This document shows positions 53,139 to 61,874 of a stretch of 64,000 nucleotides of DNA, piece after piece. A program made the translations under genes and the position numbers. The number at the start of each line of letters is the position of its first letter. Position 1 is the first letter of the stretch. Origin of the DNA: Telluria beijingensis (GTDB taxonomy: Bacteria; Pseudomonadota; Gammaproteobacteria; Burkholderiales; Burkholderiaceae_D); assembly GCF_030770395.1 (NCBI RefSeq), contig NZ_CP132480.1, positions 3,553,802-3,617,801 of the forward strand, read 5' to 3'. The notes under the pieces are model-generated. The model ran no database searches and was not told the DNA's origin. It saw only the letters and a list, made by a program, of their open reading frames with translations.

Positions 53139-54262
53139 AACACGATCTGTATCCACCGCTGCCGCTGCTGGAGGCGGACCTGTTCGGCGCCGACGCGACG
53201 GCGCAGGCGTCCCAGCAACAGCCAGACCTGGACGCGGCGCCGGCAATGCCGTCCGCCGACCACGACATGCCCGCCCACCTGCGCGAGCTGGTACGGCGCC
53301 GGGTCGAGGCCGACGCCGCCTATCCATCTGCGCCGCCGGCGGTCGGCCAGGTGCGGCGCCTGGATGCGGTGCCGGGCCTCGAGGGCGCTGGCCGCGCCGT
53401 GGGCCGCAGCTTCGGCGTGCTGCTGGGCGCGAGCCTGGGTGGACGCCGCTGGTCGGGCTGGCTGGTCGCGCAAGAGGGCGAGTATGCGGGCGAGCGCGAC
53501 CTGGTGCTGCAGGACGAAGACGGCGTCGCCGATCCGGTGGCGGCGATGGTCCAGGCCTGGAACCCGGTCGAAGTCGTGCTGCGCGGCGACGAAGCCATCG
53601 TCGGCAAGCTGCCGGCTGCCACTCTTGGTGCGGTCGTGCGCCTGGGCGACCCCGGCTTCGTGCCGGACGACGTCGTCTTGCCGCGCCCGGGCCGCATCGG
53701 CGCCTGGGACCTGGACCGCGACACCACGGTCGTCACCGGCACGCCGCTGGGCGAGCAGGACGACCCGCGCCATGGCTACCAGGCGCTGTACCGCGCACTG
53801 GCGCAGGAAGTGAGCGCCGCGGCCAAGGCCAAGCCGGCGCCGGCTCAAACAACACCGCGCCGCACGGGCTGGCTGCACTGGCTGCAGGACACCTTCGTGC
53901 GGCCGGCCTGGACCTTCGGCGCGCTGGCCGTGGTCGCGCTGCAGGGCGCCTGGATGCTGGGCCTGCACGGCCCGCAGCCGGACGACGCCCTGGTCTATCG
54001 CAGCGTCACGCCGCCGCTGGCCCAGGCGTGCGCGCCGCGATTGCGCGTCATGTTCAGGCCCGATTCGGTATATGCCGACGTGATCGTGACCCTGCGCCGC
54101 GTCGACGCGAGCCTGGTCGACGGCCCGTCCGAGACCGGCGAAGTATGGATCGCGCCGGCGCGCGACCAGGCGCCGCAGGAACTGGCCGCGATGCTGCGCC
54201 AGAGCCGCCTGGTGGAGCAGGTCGACCTGATCGAACCCGATCCGCGCCTGTGCCGCCAATGA
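53135..54262 (+). CDS. Single-pass membrane protein, anti-sigma-like
   Basis: The protein has 375 residues. A long cytosolic N-terminal part (about 1-258) precedes one membrane span (about 260-282, AWTFGALAVVALQGAWMLG) and a periplasmic tail of about 90 residues. The tail (LRVMFRPDSVYADVIVTLRR, DASLVDGPSETGEVWIAP) matches by eye the sensor-like tail of many anti-sigma factors. The large cytosolic domain has no visible zinc motif. It overlaps the preceding gene and the caspase gene by 4 bp at each end, so all three are translationally coupled. Confidence 0.6.
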   Translation: MKHDLYPPLPLLEADLFGADATAQASQQQPDLDAAPAMPSADHDMPAHLRELVRRRVEADAAYPSAPPAVGQVRRLDAVPGLEGAGRAVGRSFGVLLGASLGGRRWSGWLVAQEGEYAGERDLVLQDEDGVADPVAAMVQAWNPVEVVLRGDEAIVGKLPAATLGAVVRLGDPGFVPDDVVLPRPGRIGAWDLDRDTTVVTGTPLGEQDDPRHGYQALYRALAQEVSAAAKAKPAPAQTTPRRTGWLHWLQDTFVRPAWTFGALAVVALQGAWMLGLHGPQPDDALVYRSVTPPLAQACAPRLRVMFRPDSVYADVIVTLRRVDASLVDGPSETGEVWIAPARDQAPQELAAMLRQSRLVEQVDLIEPDPRLCRQ

Positions 54263-55635
54263 CGCCGTTCGCAGCCCTGAAGGCGCTGGCCGTGCTGGCG
54301 CTGCTGCTGGCGGCCGGCCTGGCGCAGGCGGCGCCCGCCGTCGGCGCCAGGATGGCGCTGGTGATCGGTAACGGGAGCTATGCGCCGCCGTCGGCCTTGC
54401 CGAACGCCGGTAACGATGCGCGCCTGATGGCCAGAACGCTGGCGGCGCTGGGCTATACGGTGACCGAGCGGCATGACCTCGATCGCAAGCAGCTCGACGA
54501 CGCGGTGACGCGCTTCGCCAACGGCCTGCCGCAGGGCGCCACCGCCTTCGTCTACTTCGCCGGCCACGGCATGCAGATCGAAGGCACCAATTACCTGACG
54601 CCGGTCGATATGGTGCTGAGCAGCCCGGCCGCGGCCCAGGTGCATTCGTACTCGCTCAAGGGCATGCTCGATCGGCTGGCGCGCTCCCGTTCGGCGGTCA
54701 ATATCGTGGTGCTGGACGCCTGCCGCAACAATCCCTTCCGCCCCTCGGGCGAGCGCTATCGGAGCTTTCGCGACCTGGGCCTGTCGCAGGTGGCGGCGCC
54801 GCGCGGCACCTTCATCGCGTATTCCACCGCGCCGGGACAGCTGGCGCTGGACGGCAAGGAGGGTAACAGCGTCTATACCCGGACACTGGCCAGCGTGATG
54901 CGCGAACCGGGGCGCGACCTCGAGTCGGTGTTCAAGCGCACCGCCGAGCTGGTCAGGCGCGCCACGCTGGACGACCAGATGCCGTGGTACGAGTCGTCGC
55001 TGGCCGGCCGCCTGCTGCTGTCCGAAGGCGCGCCGCTGGCCGTGCTGCCTGCGCGCGCCGGCGGCGGTCGTCCTGGCGCGCAGCAGCCCAGCCGCAGTAT
55101 GGCAACTGCGGCGCCGGTAGAAACCCAGCCAGCCTGGTACCGCGAGGTCGGCGCCGCCGAATGGAGCCGGGTGGACTGGGAGATCCAGCAGCGCGTGAAG
55201 AACCTGACGCCGGACGAGATCCCGGCGCTCAAGCACAAGGCCGGCGCCGGCAGCGTGGTGGCCCAGACGGTGCTGGGCCTGGCCTACCGCGAAGGGATCG
55301 AACGCGCGAACAGCGGCGGCAAGACGATCCGCCTGCGCGCCAACAATACCGTCGCCTGGTCGTGGCTCAACAAGGCCGCCGCCGCTGGCTTCCCGGTGGC
55401 CCAGGCCGAGATCGGCGAGATGTACTACGGCGCGCACGGCGTCGAGCGCGACCTGGCCGCCAGCCGCCACTGGCTGGAGCAGGCGGCCGCCGCCGACTAT
55501 CCACGCGCGCGGCTCGACCTGCTGCAATTGAATCTCGAGTCCAATCCCGATCCGAGCCGCCTGGGTCCGCAGGCGCAGGAGGCGCTGCGCTCGCTGTTCG
55601 ACAGCCTGGGCGTGCCGCCGCCGGGCCGGAAATGA
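54259..55635 (+). CDS. Exported caspase-family (C14) protease with Sel1-like tail
   Basis: The protein has 458 residues. Signal peptide (ALAVLALLLAAGLAQA) ends about residue 24. The caspase/p20 domain holds ALVIGNGSYAPPSALPNAGN, the catalytic His in FVYFAGHGMQ (about 115) and the catalytic Cys in IVVLDACRNNPFRPSG (about 155). A linker at about 270-300 precedes a C-terminal tetratricopeptide/Sel1-like part (AAAAGFPVAQAEIGEMYYGA, then RDLAASRHWLEQAAAADYP; about 370-425). Both catalytic residues are present, so it should be an active metacaspase-type enzyme in the periplasm. Confidence 0.85.
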   Translation: MTPFAALKALAVLALLLAAGLAQAAPAVGARMALVIGNGSYAPPSALPNAGNDARLMARTLAALGYTVTERHDLDRKQLDDAVTRFANGLPQGATAFVYFAGHGMQIEGTNYLTPVDMVLSSPAAAQVHSYSLKGMLDRLARSRSAVNIVVLDACRNNPFRPSGERYRSFRDLGLSQVAAPRGTFIAYSTAPGQLALDGKEGNSVYTRTLASVMREPGRDLESVFKRTAELVRRATLDDQMPWYESSLAGRLLLSEGAPLAVLPARAGGGRPGAQQPSRSMATAAPVETQPAWYREVGAAEWSRVDWEIQQRVKNLTPDEIPALKHKAGAGSVVAQTVLGLAYREGIERANSGGKTIRLRANNTVAWSWLNKAAAAGFPVAQAEIGEMYYGAHGVERDLAASRHWLEQAAAADYPRARLDLLQLNLESNPDPSRLGPQAQEALRSLFDSLGVPPPGRK

Positions 55636-55687
55636 CGATCGGGCGCGCCTGTGCTACGCTGGCCTGCCCGATCCTCGACGAGACCGC

Positions 55688-56245
55688 ATGAAACCGCACC
55701 ACCTTACCAATCGCCGCCGCGCATTCGCCAGGATCGTGGCGGGCGCCGGGCTGGCCGGCCTGCTCGCCTCCTGTTCCAGCCTGATCGGCCCGCGCCAGGT
55801 CGAGCTGCCGCTGCATAAACTGCAAGCCGGCCTGGATCAGCGTTTCCCCATCAACCAGCGCCTGCTGGAATTGTTCGACGTCCAGCTCACGCAGCCGCAG
55901 CTGGCGATCCAGCCCGAGCAGGACCGGGTGGCGCTGGCCGTCCAGGCCTCGGTCGCGCGCGCCTGGACCGGCAATATCGCTTTCTCGGGCCGCCTGTACG
56001 TCGACCCCGGCCGCGCGGCCGTCATGATGGCCGAACCGCGCGTCGACCATCTAAGGCTGGGCAATCCCGAAGCCGAACGCCAGCTGACCCGGGTGGCCAA
56101 CGGGCTGATCGATACCGTCGCGCGCGACATGCCGGTATATACCTTCGACCAGAAGGATTTGCGCTATGCGGGCGTGCAATTCGTGCCGACCCGGATCCAG
56201 ACCACGCGCAGCGGCCTGTTGGTGACGCTCGAACCGGTGAAATGA
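55688..56245 (+). CDS. DUF1439-type lipoprotein
   Basis: The protein has 185 residues. A signal peptide with lipobox LLASC (Cys about 29) is followed by QVELPLHKLQAGLDQRFPIN and LFDVQLTQPQLAIQPEQDRV, the DUF1439 signature, ending in a conserved IQTTRSGLLVTLEPVK. DUF1439 lipoproteins have a lipid-binding-like fold and unknown function. 52 nt after the caspase stop, so possibly in the same operon. Confidence 0.85.
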   Translation: MKPHHLTNRRRAFARIVAGAGLAGLLASCSSLIGPRQVELPLHKLQAGLDQRFPINQRLLELFDVQLTQPQLAIQPEQDRVALAVQASVARAWTGNIAFSGRLYVDPGRAAVMMAEPRVDHLRLGNPEAERQLTRVANGLIDTVARDMPVYTFDQKDLRYAGVQFVPTRIQTTRSGLLVTLEPVK

Positions 56246-56535
56246 GCCGGTAAATAAGTGCCGCACACAAGCGTGCGTGCTGACAGTTGGCTTTACACTA
56301 CGATTTTTGACGGTGCACCATGGCGCATGCAGCGACAAACGTTGCACACATGTCAAATCGGTCCGCGGGGGCCAGGCAGGGGATTGCACCCGCCTGGCAT
56401 TGGGCGCACACTGATACGCAATGAAAGTCGTGATGGGTTCGCCTGTCGCGGTCCGGCTTGCGCTTTCTCATGCACACGGAGTTCCACTGAAGTAATCTTG
56501 CTCTGACTTCAGGCTGCCGTGTTAGGGGGGGGATC
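56246..56535. other. 290-bp intergenic region without a gene
   Basis: Between the DUF1439 lipoprotein and the small zinc-ribbon gene. No ORF with ribosome site and no terminator-like stem was found. The composition is less GC-rich than the neighbours. A promoter for the zinc-ribbon gene is presumably at the right end. Confidence 0.6.
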
Positions 56536-56751
56536 TTGGAAACGACACACGAGAGTTTTCCGGACAGTGGGCTGCCCGCCGAGCCGCCCGTGGCCGTCTC
56601 AGTTGCCACCACAGGCGCCATGCCTGCCCGCGCCAGTCTTCCGGCCAAGGGCTCGTGCTGGTACTGCGAAAAGCCGCTCGACAGCGTGCGGCGTTTCTGC
56701 GGCAAGACCTGCGCCGATTCCTTCGACGAAGAAGCCGAGTTTACGCGCTAG
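56536..56751 (+). CDS. Small zinc-ribbon protein, TTG start
   Basis: The protein has 71 residues. CWYCEKPLDSVRRFCGKTCA contains two CxxC-type pairs (CWYC and FCGKTC), a treble-clef/zinc-ribbon of the kind found in DUF2116-like small proteins, after a Pro/Ala-rich N-terminal half. The TTG at 56536 is preceded by GGGGGGATC. Function unknown. Confidence 0.68.
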   Translation: METTHESFPDSGLPAEPPVAVSVATTGAMPARASLPAKGSCWYCEKPLDSVRRFCGKTCADSFDEEAEFTR

Positions 56752-56769
56752 GACGCGGTTTCACGCACG

Positions 56770-57354
56770 CTAGCGCGGCGCCAGCAGCGCCAGCGCACTC
56801 TCGAAGTCGAAGCGCTTGATCGCCGCGTCGAACACCGCCATGTTCTCGCTGCCGATGGCCGCCAGCAGGCGTGGGCGCAGCGCGGCGGCCAGGTCGAGGG
56901 CGCGGCCGTCGCCGATGTCGAGCATATCGCGCAGGCGCGCCAGTTCGTCCGGATCGGCGGGCGCCGCCGCCGCATCCACCACGGTCTCCTCTTGCGCGGC
57001 CAGCAAGGCATCGACCTCCGCCAATACCCGCGCCAGCTCGTCGTCCAGCGCGGCGGGCAGCGTCGGCGCCACTGGTCCGCCATCCTTCAGCGCCAGTTCG
57101 ACCTCGAGCGCCAGCTGGCGCAGGCGCGCCGCCTCGATCATCCCGGCCGCGCCCTTGAGCGTGTGGGCAATGAGCCTGGCCAGATCGGCGTCGCCGGCCG
57201 CCAGCGCCGCGTGCAGGCGCGCCGCCAGGTTGCGGTAGTCGCCGGCGAAGCGTCCCAGCACGCGCAGGAAGAGTTTGCGGTCATCCATCACCCGTTCCAG
57301 GCCCGCAGCCAGGTCGATGGCCGGCCCGCCGCGCATCGCGGTCGCGCCGCTCAC
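56770..57354 (-). CDS. Histidine phosphotransfer (Hpt) protein
   Basis: The protein has 194 residues. Hpt signature LIAHTLKGAAGMIEAARLRQ (about 61-80) carries the phosphorylatable His. A longer helical C-terminal half (about 110-190) has no assigned domain. It likely shuttles phosphate between a hybrid histidine kinase and a response regulator, neither adjacent. The GTG at 57354 overlaps the TGA of the CAP lipoprotein gene (57351-57354). Confidence 0.82.
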   Translation of the reverse strand: MSGATAMRGGPAIDLAAGLERVMDDRKLFLRVLGRFAGDYRNLAARLHAALAAGDADLARLIAHTLKGAAGMIEAARLRQLALEVELALKDGGPVAPTLPAALDDELARVLAEVDALLAAQEETVVDAAAAPADPDELARLRDMLDIGDGRALDLAAALRPRLLAAIGSENMAVFDAAIKRFDFESALALLAPR

Positions 57355-58322
57355 CGCGTCGTGAACGACCAGGCGCGCGAGACCGCCGCGCCATTGACCG
57401 TACCCGTGAATTCGACCTCGTAGGTCGTGGCCGCGTGCAGCGGAAGCAGCGGGACGATGGACGCCGCGGTCCTGGTCCCGAGCGGATCGACGCGCAGCAC
57501 CTGCAGCGTGACGCCGCCGCGCGGACGCACGGTGAAGCTGCTGACCGCCAGCGGCGCATCGAGGTTGGCGTGCACGCTGATCGGATAACCGACTTCGTTG
57601 CGGTCCGGGACCGGATCGGGCTGCTCGGTATTGCTGAAGAAGTTGGGCGCGACCCCGGTCTGGCCATTGAACGGCCAGGTGACGACCGTGCCGCGCGCGA
57701 TGCCGGGACCATAGCCGTTGCGGCTCGCGAAATCGGCGGTGAAGTAGTGGTAGCCCCTGGCGGAGCTGGCGGCGCCGGTGCCGAGCTCGCGGAACCTGGG
57801 CTCGAAGATCACGAAGCGGTGGTAGATCGCGGTGATCAGTTCTTCCACCATGAAGAAGCCGGAACCGTTGTTGGTGCCCGAGATGACCTCGCCGAAGGCA
57901 TAACCGCCGTTCAGGTCCAGCGTGTACCCGGCCGCGTTCAGGCGGTCGGCCAGGCTGGCGCCGGTAAAGCCCGGGCGGCCCGGTTCCTGGTCATGGCTCA
58001 TCAGGTTGTTGATGCGCTGGTATTCGGAGTGTCCGAGCGCGGCATTGTCGATTTGCGCGTTCTGGACGACGGCCGGCACGCCGGCCTGGGCGCGCCGGTA
58101 ATTGATCCAGTTGCGGCCATCGACGGCGATATTGCCGCTCAGGGTGGGCGCAACGGTACCAGGGGTAGGGGCGGGATCCGGCACGGCCGGGTTGGGCGTC
58201 ACGGCCGTGCCGCCGCCCACCTCGGCCATGGGGCTGTCGCCGCCGCCGCCGCCGCATGCCGCCAGGGCCAGGGCGGCTCCCAGCATCGCGGCGATCATGC
58301 GCCAGCGTGGCATATAGCTCAT
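57351..58322 (-). CDS. CAP-domain (SCP/PR-1) lipoprotein
   Basis: The protein has 323 residues. Signal peptide with lipobox ALAAC (Cys about 23), followed by a Gly/Pro/Thr linker. CAP domain from about 60: WINYRRAQAGVPAVVQNAQI, ALGHSEYQRINNLMSHDQEP with the zinc-type His, and YAFGEVISG containing the GE pair. The C-terminal part (about 215-320) is beta-rich (VSSFTVRPRGGVTLQV, TTYEVEFTGTVNGAAVS), similar to Ig-like modules. The Hpt gene follows by a GTGA overlap. Role unknown. Confidence 0.82.
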   Translation of the reverse strand: MSYMPRWRMIAAMLGAALALAACGGGGGDSPMAEVGGGTAVTPNPAVPDPAPTPGTVAPTLSGNIAVDGRNWINYRRAQAGVPAVVQNAQIDNAALGHSEYQRINNLMSHDQEPGRPGFTGASLADRLNAAGYTLDLNGGYAFGEVISGTNNGSGFFMVEELITAIYHRFVIFEPRFRELGTGAASSARGYHYFTADFASRNGYGPGIARGTVVTWPFNGQTGVAPNFFSNTEQPDPVPDRNEVGYPISVHANLDAPLAVSSFTVRPRGGVTLQVLRVDPLGTRTAASIVPLLPLHAATTYEVEFTGTVNGAAVSRAWSFTTR

Positions 58323-58449
58323 TTAACAACTCCTGTCAATACGTATTCGTGGAGCGTCATTCTAGGCCAAAAAAGGCGGTCGTGACGTGACCTGCGACCA
58401 TCGCGCAACACCCTTGTATGCCACCCTGTAGAATAAGCCAACCTTTCCC

Positions 58450-59244
58450 TTGTCGAGTCGACCATTGAAGCTCACTAACCAGCAACGCCTCGCGCGCGCC
58501 AAGTTCGCCCTGCCCAGTTTCGTGACGCTGCTGTCGATCGCCTGCGGCTTCGGCAGCATCGTGATCTCGGTCGATAACGCGCGCATCGGCGACCCCGGCG
58601 ACTTCCGCCTGGCGGCGATCCTGCTGGTGCTGGCCGGCGTGTTCGACGCGCTCGACGGCTTCGTGGCGCGCGCCACCAATACCCAGTCCAGCTTCGGCGT
58701 GCAGCTCGACTCGATCGCCGACGTGATGAACTTCGGCTGCGCGCCCGGCCTGCTGCTGTATTGCTACGGCTTCACCCAGCTGGGCGATGTGCATCCGACC
58801 CTCGAACGCATGGGCGGCCTGGCCTGTTTCGTGTTCGTCACCTGCGGCGCGCTGCGCCTGGCGCGTTTCAATATCAGCCATGGCCGCACCGACCCGCGCT
58901 ACTTCGTCGGCATGCCGATCACCGCCGGCGCGGCCTGCGTGGCCTCGGTGGTGGTGGCCTGGCCCGACCCCGTGATCGCGGTGGCGCCGGCCTTCATGGT
59001 GTGCGCGCTGATGGTCTGCGTCGGCGCGCTGATGGTGTCGACCATTCGCTTCCCCAGCTCCAAGCACCCCAAGGGCAAGGTCATGCTGGCGCTGCTGGGC
59101 GTGAGCGTGGTGTTGCTGGTGCTGTTGCAGGAGCGTTTCTTCGTGCTGTTCTTCCTGGTGTATGTGTGCGCGACGCTGCTGCTTAATATCGGCTGGAAGC
59201 TGGGCTGGCGCGGTGTAGCGCCGCCGAAGGTGTTCGAAGATTGA
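58450..59244 (+). CDS. pssA: CDP-diacylglycerol-serine O-phosphatidyltransferase
   Basis: The protein has 264 residues and several membrane helices. The CDP-alcohol phosphotransferase signature DALDGFVAR then FGVQLDSIADVMNFG (about 59-90) is intact with all four Asp residues. The family member with this size and partners makes phosphatidylserine from CDP-DAG and serine, the first step to phosphatidylethanolamine. TTG starts at 58450 and 58465 are possible; 58450 is reported. Confidence 0.9.
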   Translation: MSSRPLKLTNQQRLARAKFALPSFVTLLSIACGFGSIVISVDNARIGDPGDFRLAAILLVLAGVFDALDGFVARATNTQSSFGVQLDSIADVMNFGCAPGLLLYCYGFTQLGDVHPTLERMGGLACFVFVTCGALRLARFNISHGRTDPRYFVGMPITAGAACVASVVVAWPDPVIAVAPAFMVCALMVCVGALMVSTIRFPSSKHPKGKVMLALLGVSVVLLVLLQERFFVLFFLVYVCATLLLNIGWKLGWRGVAPPKVFED

Positions 59245-59254
59245 CGAGGGGGTT

Positions 59255-59566
59255 TTAAGCGAACTTGTCGAGCATCGCCGCCAGGTGAGCGGCGCGGGCC
59301 TGCGCGTCTTCCAGGTCTTCGGCGTCGCCGGTCTGGGTCAGGATCGATGAAGTCAACAGCTGCACGAAGGAGCGGTCGAGCGCCTTGCGCGCCGCTGCCA
59401 TCTGCTGCGCGACCGCGTCGCAGTCCGACGGCGAGTCGGCCAGCGCGATCAGTTTCTGCACCCCGCGCAGCTGGCCTTCGATCCGCGCCAGCCGGTTCAG
59501 CAAGTCCTTCTTCTGCTGCGCGCTGAGGGCCTTGCCCTCGACGATCCGGAGCGGGCCCTCGACCAT
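59255..59566 (-). CDS. CsoR/RcnR/FrmR-family repressor
   Basis: The protein has 103 residues: LLNRLARIEGQLRGVQKLIA is the family's first helix, then SPSDCDAVAQQMAAARKALD with one conserved Cys. The His and second Cys of copper- or nickel-sensing members are not seen at their usual places; the segment instead reads DRSFVQLLTSSIL. A formaldehyde-type FrmR response also expects a His there. The start ATG is one nucleotide after the stop of the aldo/keto reductase, so they are co-translated. Confidence 0.8.
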   Translation of the reverse strand: MVEGPLRIVEGKALSAQQKKDLLNRLARIEGQLRGVQKLIALADSPSDCDAVAQQMAAARKALDRSFVQLLTSSILTQTGDAEDLEDAQARAAHLAAMLDKFA

Positions 59567-59567
59567 C

Positions 59568-60491
59568 TCAGGCCACCTCGTGTCCGCGCGCGGCGCGCAG
59601 GATGCGGAACCAGTCCTCGCGCTCCAGTTCGAAAGTGGCGCCCAGCACCGCTTCGCGGATCGCCGCGATGCGCCCGCTCCCGGTGAGCGGGATCGGGCGG
59701 CAGGGCAGGCGCATGATCCATGCGAATACCACGCTGCAGAACGGTTTGCCGATGCGGTCGGCGATCTCCTGGATCGCCTGGTGCAGCGTGGCGCCGCGTT
59801 CGTCCAGCGCGTCGAACAGGCGGCCGCCACCCAGCGGCGACCAGATCATCGGCGCGACGCCCAGGTCTTGCAGGCCGTCGAAGGTTTCGTCGAACAGCGG
59901 CGCCGTGTGCAGCGGCGAGAACTCGACCTGGTTCGTGGCGAGCGGAATGCGGCGATCGAGCGACTCGAACTGGTGGCGCGTGAAATTCGAGACGCCGAAG
60001 TGCAACACCTTGCCATCCTGCTTCAGGCGCGTGAAGGCGGCGGCGATCTCGTCGAACTCCATCAGCGGGTCCGGACGGTGGATCAGCAACAGGTCGAGGC
60101 GGTCGGTGCCCAGCTTGCGCAGCGACGCTTCGGCCGACGCCATGATGTGGCTGGCGCTGGTGTCGTAGTGCTGGATCGTGTGGTTCGGGTGCTTGTTCGA
60201 CAGCAGCTTGATGCCGCACTTGCTCACCAGTTCGATGCGGTCGCGCAGCGACGGTTGCAGGCGCAAGGCTTCGCCGAACAGTTCCTCGACGCCGTAGTTG
60301 CCATAGATGTCGGCGTGGTCGAACGAAGTCACGCCCATGGCGATGCACTGCTCGATGAAGTCGACCCGGGCCGCGGCCGGCATGTCCCATTCGGTCATGC
60401 GCCACATGCCGGCGACGATGCGCGACAGCTCGGGGCCTCCCGCGCGCGTCGGAATGCGGGGGAAAGTGAGTTCGACAGGCGCTTGTGGCAT
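59568..60491 (-). CDS. Aldo/keto reductase, YdhF-like
   Basis: The protein has 307 residues. AKR features: GVTSFDHADIYGNYGVEELF (catalytic Asp and Tyr, about 58), LVSKCGIKLL, DLLLIHRPDPLM (His about 128), SNFTRHQFESL and the C-terminal NADPH site PLTGSGRIAAIREAVLG. Reduces aldehydes or ketones with NADPH; substrate unknown. The repressor-like gene downstream may regulate it. Confidence 0.9.
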   Translation of the reverse strand: MPQAPVELTFPRIPTRAGGPELSRIVAGMWRMTEWDMPAAARVDFIEQCIAMGVTSFDHADIYGNYGVEELFGEALRLQPSLRDRIELVSKCGIKLLSNKHPNHTIQHYDTSASHIMASAEASLRKLGTDRLDLLLIHRPDPLMEFDEIAAAFTRLKQDGKVLHFGVSNFTRHQFESLDRRIPLATNQVEFSPLHTAPLFDETFDGLQDLGVAPMIWSPLGGGRLFDALDERGATLHQAIQEIADRIGKPFCSVVFAWIMRLPCRPIPLTGSGRIAAIREAVLGATFELEREDWFRILRAARGHEVA

Positions 60492-60566
60492 CGCGGTTCT
60501 TTCGTCATGACAGGATCGCATGATTATAGCGGCCGGCGCCGCGCCTTGCGTCAGCCGTCCTGCATG

Positions 60567-60599
60567 AAAAAAGCCCGCCCGGCGTGACGCGGGCGGGCT
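60567..60599 (-). terminator. Rho-independent terminator after the D,D-carboxypeptidase
   Basis: AGCCCGCCCG-CGTGACG-CGGGCGGGCT, 10-bp stem, followed on the minus strand by TTTTTT, 25 nt past the dacC-like stop. Confidence 0.92.
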
Positions 60600-60624
60600 C
60601 TGTCGAAAGACTCGGGAGACGGTA

Positions 60625-61770
60625 TTACTGCAACCAGAGACGCATCGAATCCCAGGCGCGCCCAAAAATGCTCGCTTCCTGCACTTCTTCCAGCGCCACC
60701 ACCGGCAGCACCAGCAGCGGCTTGCCGTCGACGGTCATCTTGAGGGTGCCGACCTGGCCGTTCAGCGCCAGCGGCGCGACCAGCGGATCGCGGCGCTCCA
60801 GCACCGGCTTGAGCTTGCCCGCCACGCCCTTCGGCACGGTCACCAGGATGTCGCGCGTGAAGCCGATCTTGACGGTCGACTGCGAACCCTTCCAGATCGA
60901 CGGGGTCTGGATCGCCTGGCCCTTCGAGTACAGCTTGACGGTGTCGAAGTTCTGGAAGCCCCAGTTCAGCAGCTTCTGGCTCTCCTGCGTGCGCACGTCG
61001 GTCGAGCTGGTGCCCAGCACCACCGAGATCAGGCGGCGTTCGCCGGTGCTGCCGTTCGGGCGGCGCGCCGAGGTGATCATGCTGTAGCCCGACGACGTGG
61101 TGTGGCCGGTCTTCATGCCGTCCACGGTCGGGTCCAGCCACAGCAGGCGGTTGCGGTTCTGCTGGGTGATCTTGTTATAGGTGAACTGCTTGATCGAGTC
61201 GATCTTGTACAGCTCGGGGAAGTCGATGATCACGTGCTTCGCCAGCTGCGCCAGGTCGGCCGCGGTCGAGTAGTTGTTCGCGTCCGGCAGGCCGTGCGGA
61301 TTGGCGAAGCGCGTGCCTTTCAGGCCCATGCGCTGCGCTTCGCGGTTCATCAGGGTGACGAAGGTGGCTTCGTCGCCGGCGACCGCCTCGGCGATGGCCA
61401 CGGCGGCGTCGTTACCCGACTGGATCATCAGGCCGTGCAGCAGGTCGTTGATCGAGACCGGCACGCGCGGGTCGATGAACATCTTCGAGCTGCTGGCGTC
61501 GACCTTCCAGGCGCGCTCGGACACGTTCACCATCTGGTCCAGGGTAATGCGCTTGTCGCGGATCGCGGCGAAAGCGACGTAGGCCGTCATGACCTTGGTC
61601 AGCGATGCCGGTTCGATGCGCATATTCTGTTCTTGCGAAGCGATGACCTGGCCGCTCGTCGCGTCGAGCAGCAACCACGATTTGGCGGCGATGGCGGGCG
61701 CGGGCACGGTTTGCGCGCTGGCCGAGACCATCACCAGGCTGGCGGCAAAGGCCGCTAACAGTTTTTTCAT
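60625..61770 (-). CDS. D-alanyl-D-alanine carboxypeptidase (DacA/DacC, class PBP5/6)
   Basis: The protein has 381 residues. Signal peptide MKKLLAAFAASLVMVSASAQ. Serine-protease-type motifs: SLTKVMTAYV (SxxK with the nucleophile Ser, about 56), SGNDAAVAIAEAV (SxN, about 115), and GMKTGHTTSSGYS (KTG, about 212). C-terminal beta domain and amphipathic anchor (RAWDSMRLWLQ) as in PBP5/6. Trims the last D-Ala of peptidoglycan peptides in the periplasm. Confidence 0.95.
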   Translation of the reverse strand: MKKLLAAFAASLVMVSASAQTVPAPAIAAKSWLLLDATSGQVIASQEQNMRIEPASLTKVMTAYVAFAAIRDKRITLDQMVNVSERAWKVDASSSKMFIDPRVPVSINDLLHGLMIQSGNDAAVAIAEAVAGDEATFVTLMNREAQRMGLKGTRFANPHGLPDANNYSTAADLAQLAKHVIIDFPELYKIDSIKQFTYNKITQQNRNRLLWLDPTVDGMKTGHTTSSGYSMITSARRPNGSTGERRLISVVLGTSSTDVRTQESQKLLNWGFQNFDTVKLYSKGQAIQTPSIWKGSQSTVKIGFTRDILVTVPKGVAGKLKPVLERRDPLVAPLALNGQVGTLKMTVDGKPLLVLPVVALEEVQEASIFGRAWDSMRLWLQ

Positions 61771-61874
61771 GGGAAAAATTTCGTCCTTACATAGGGCGGT
61801 GGTAGAGCGCAAGGCAATGTCCCGTAGGGAGCATTGCCTCAAGAGAAGGGAATTATTATAGGGGAGTGTCGCGA

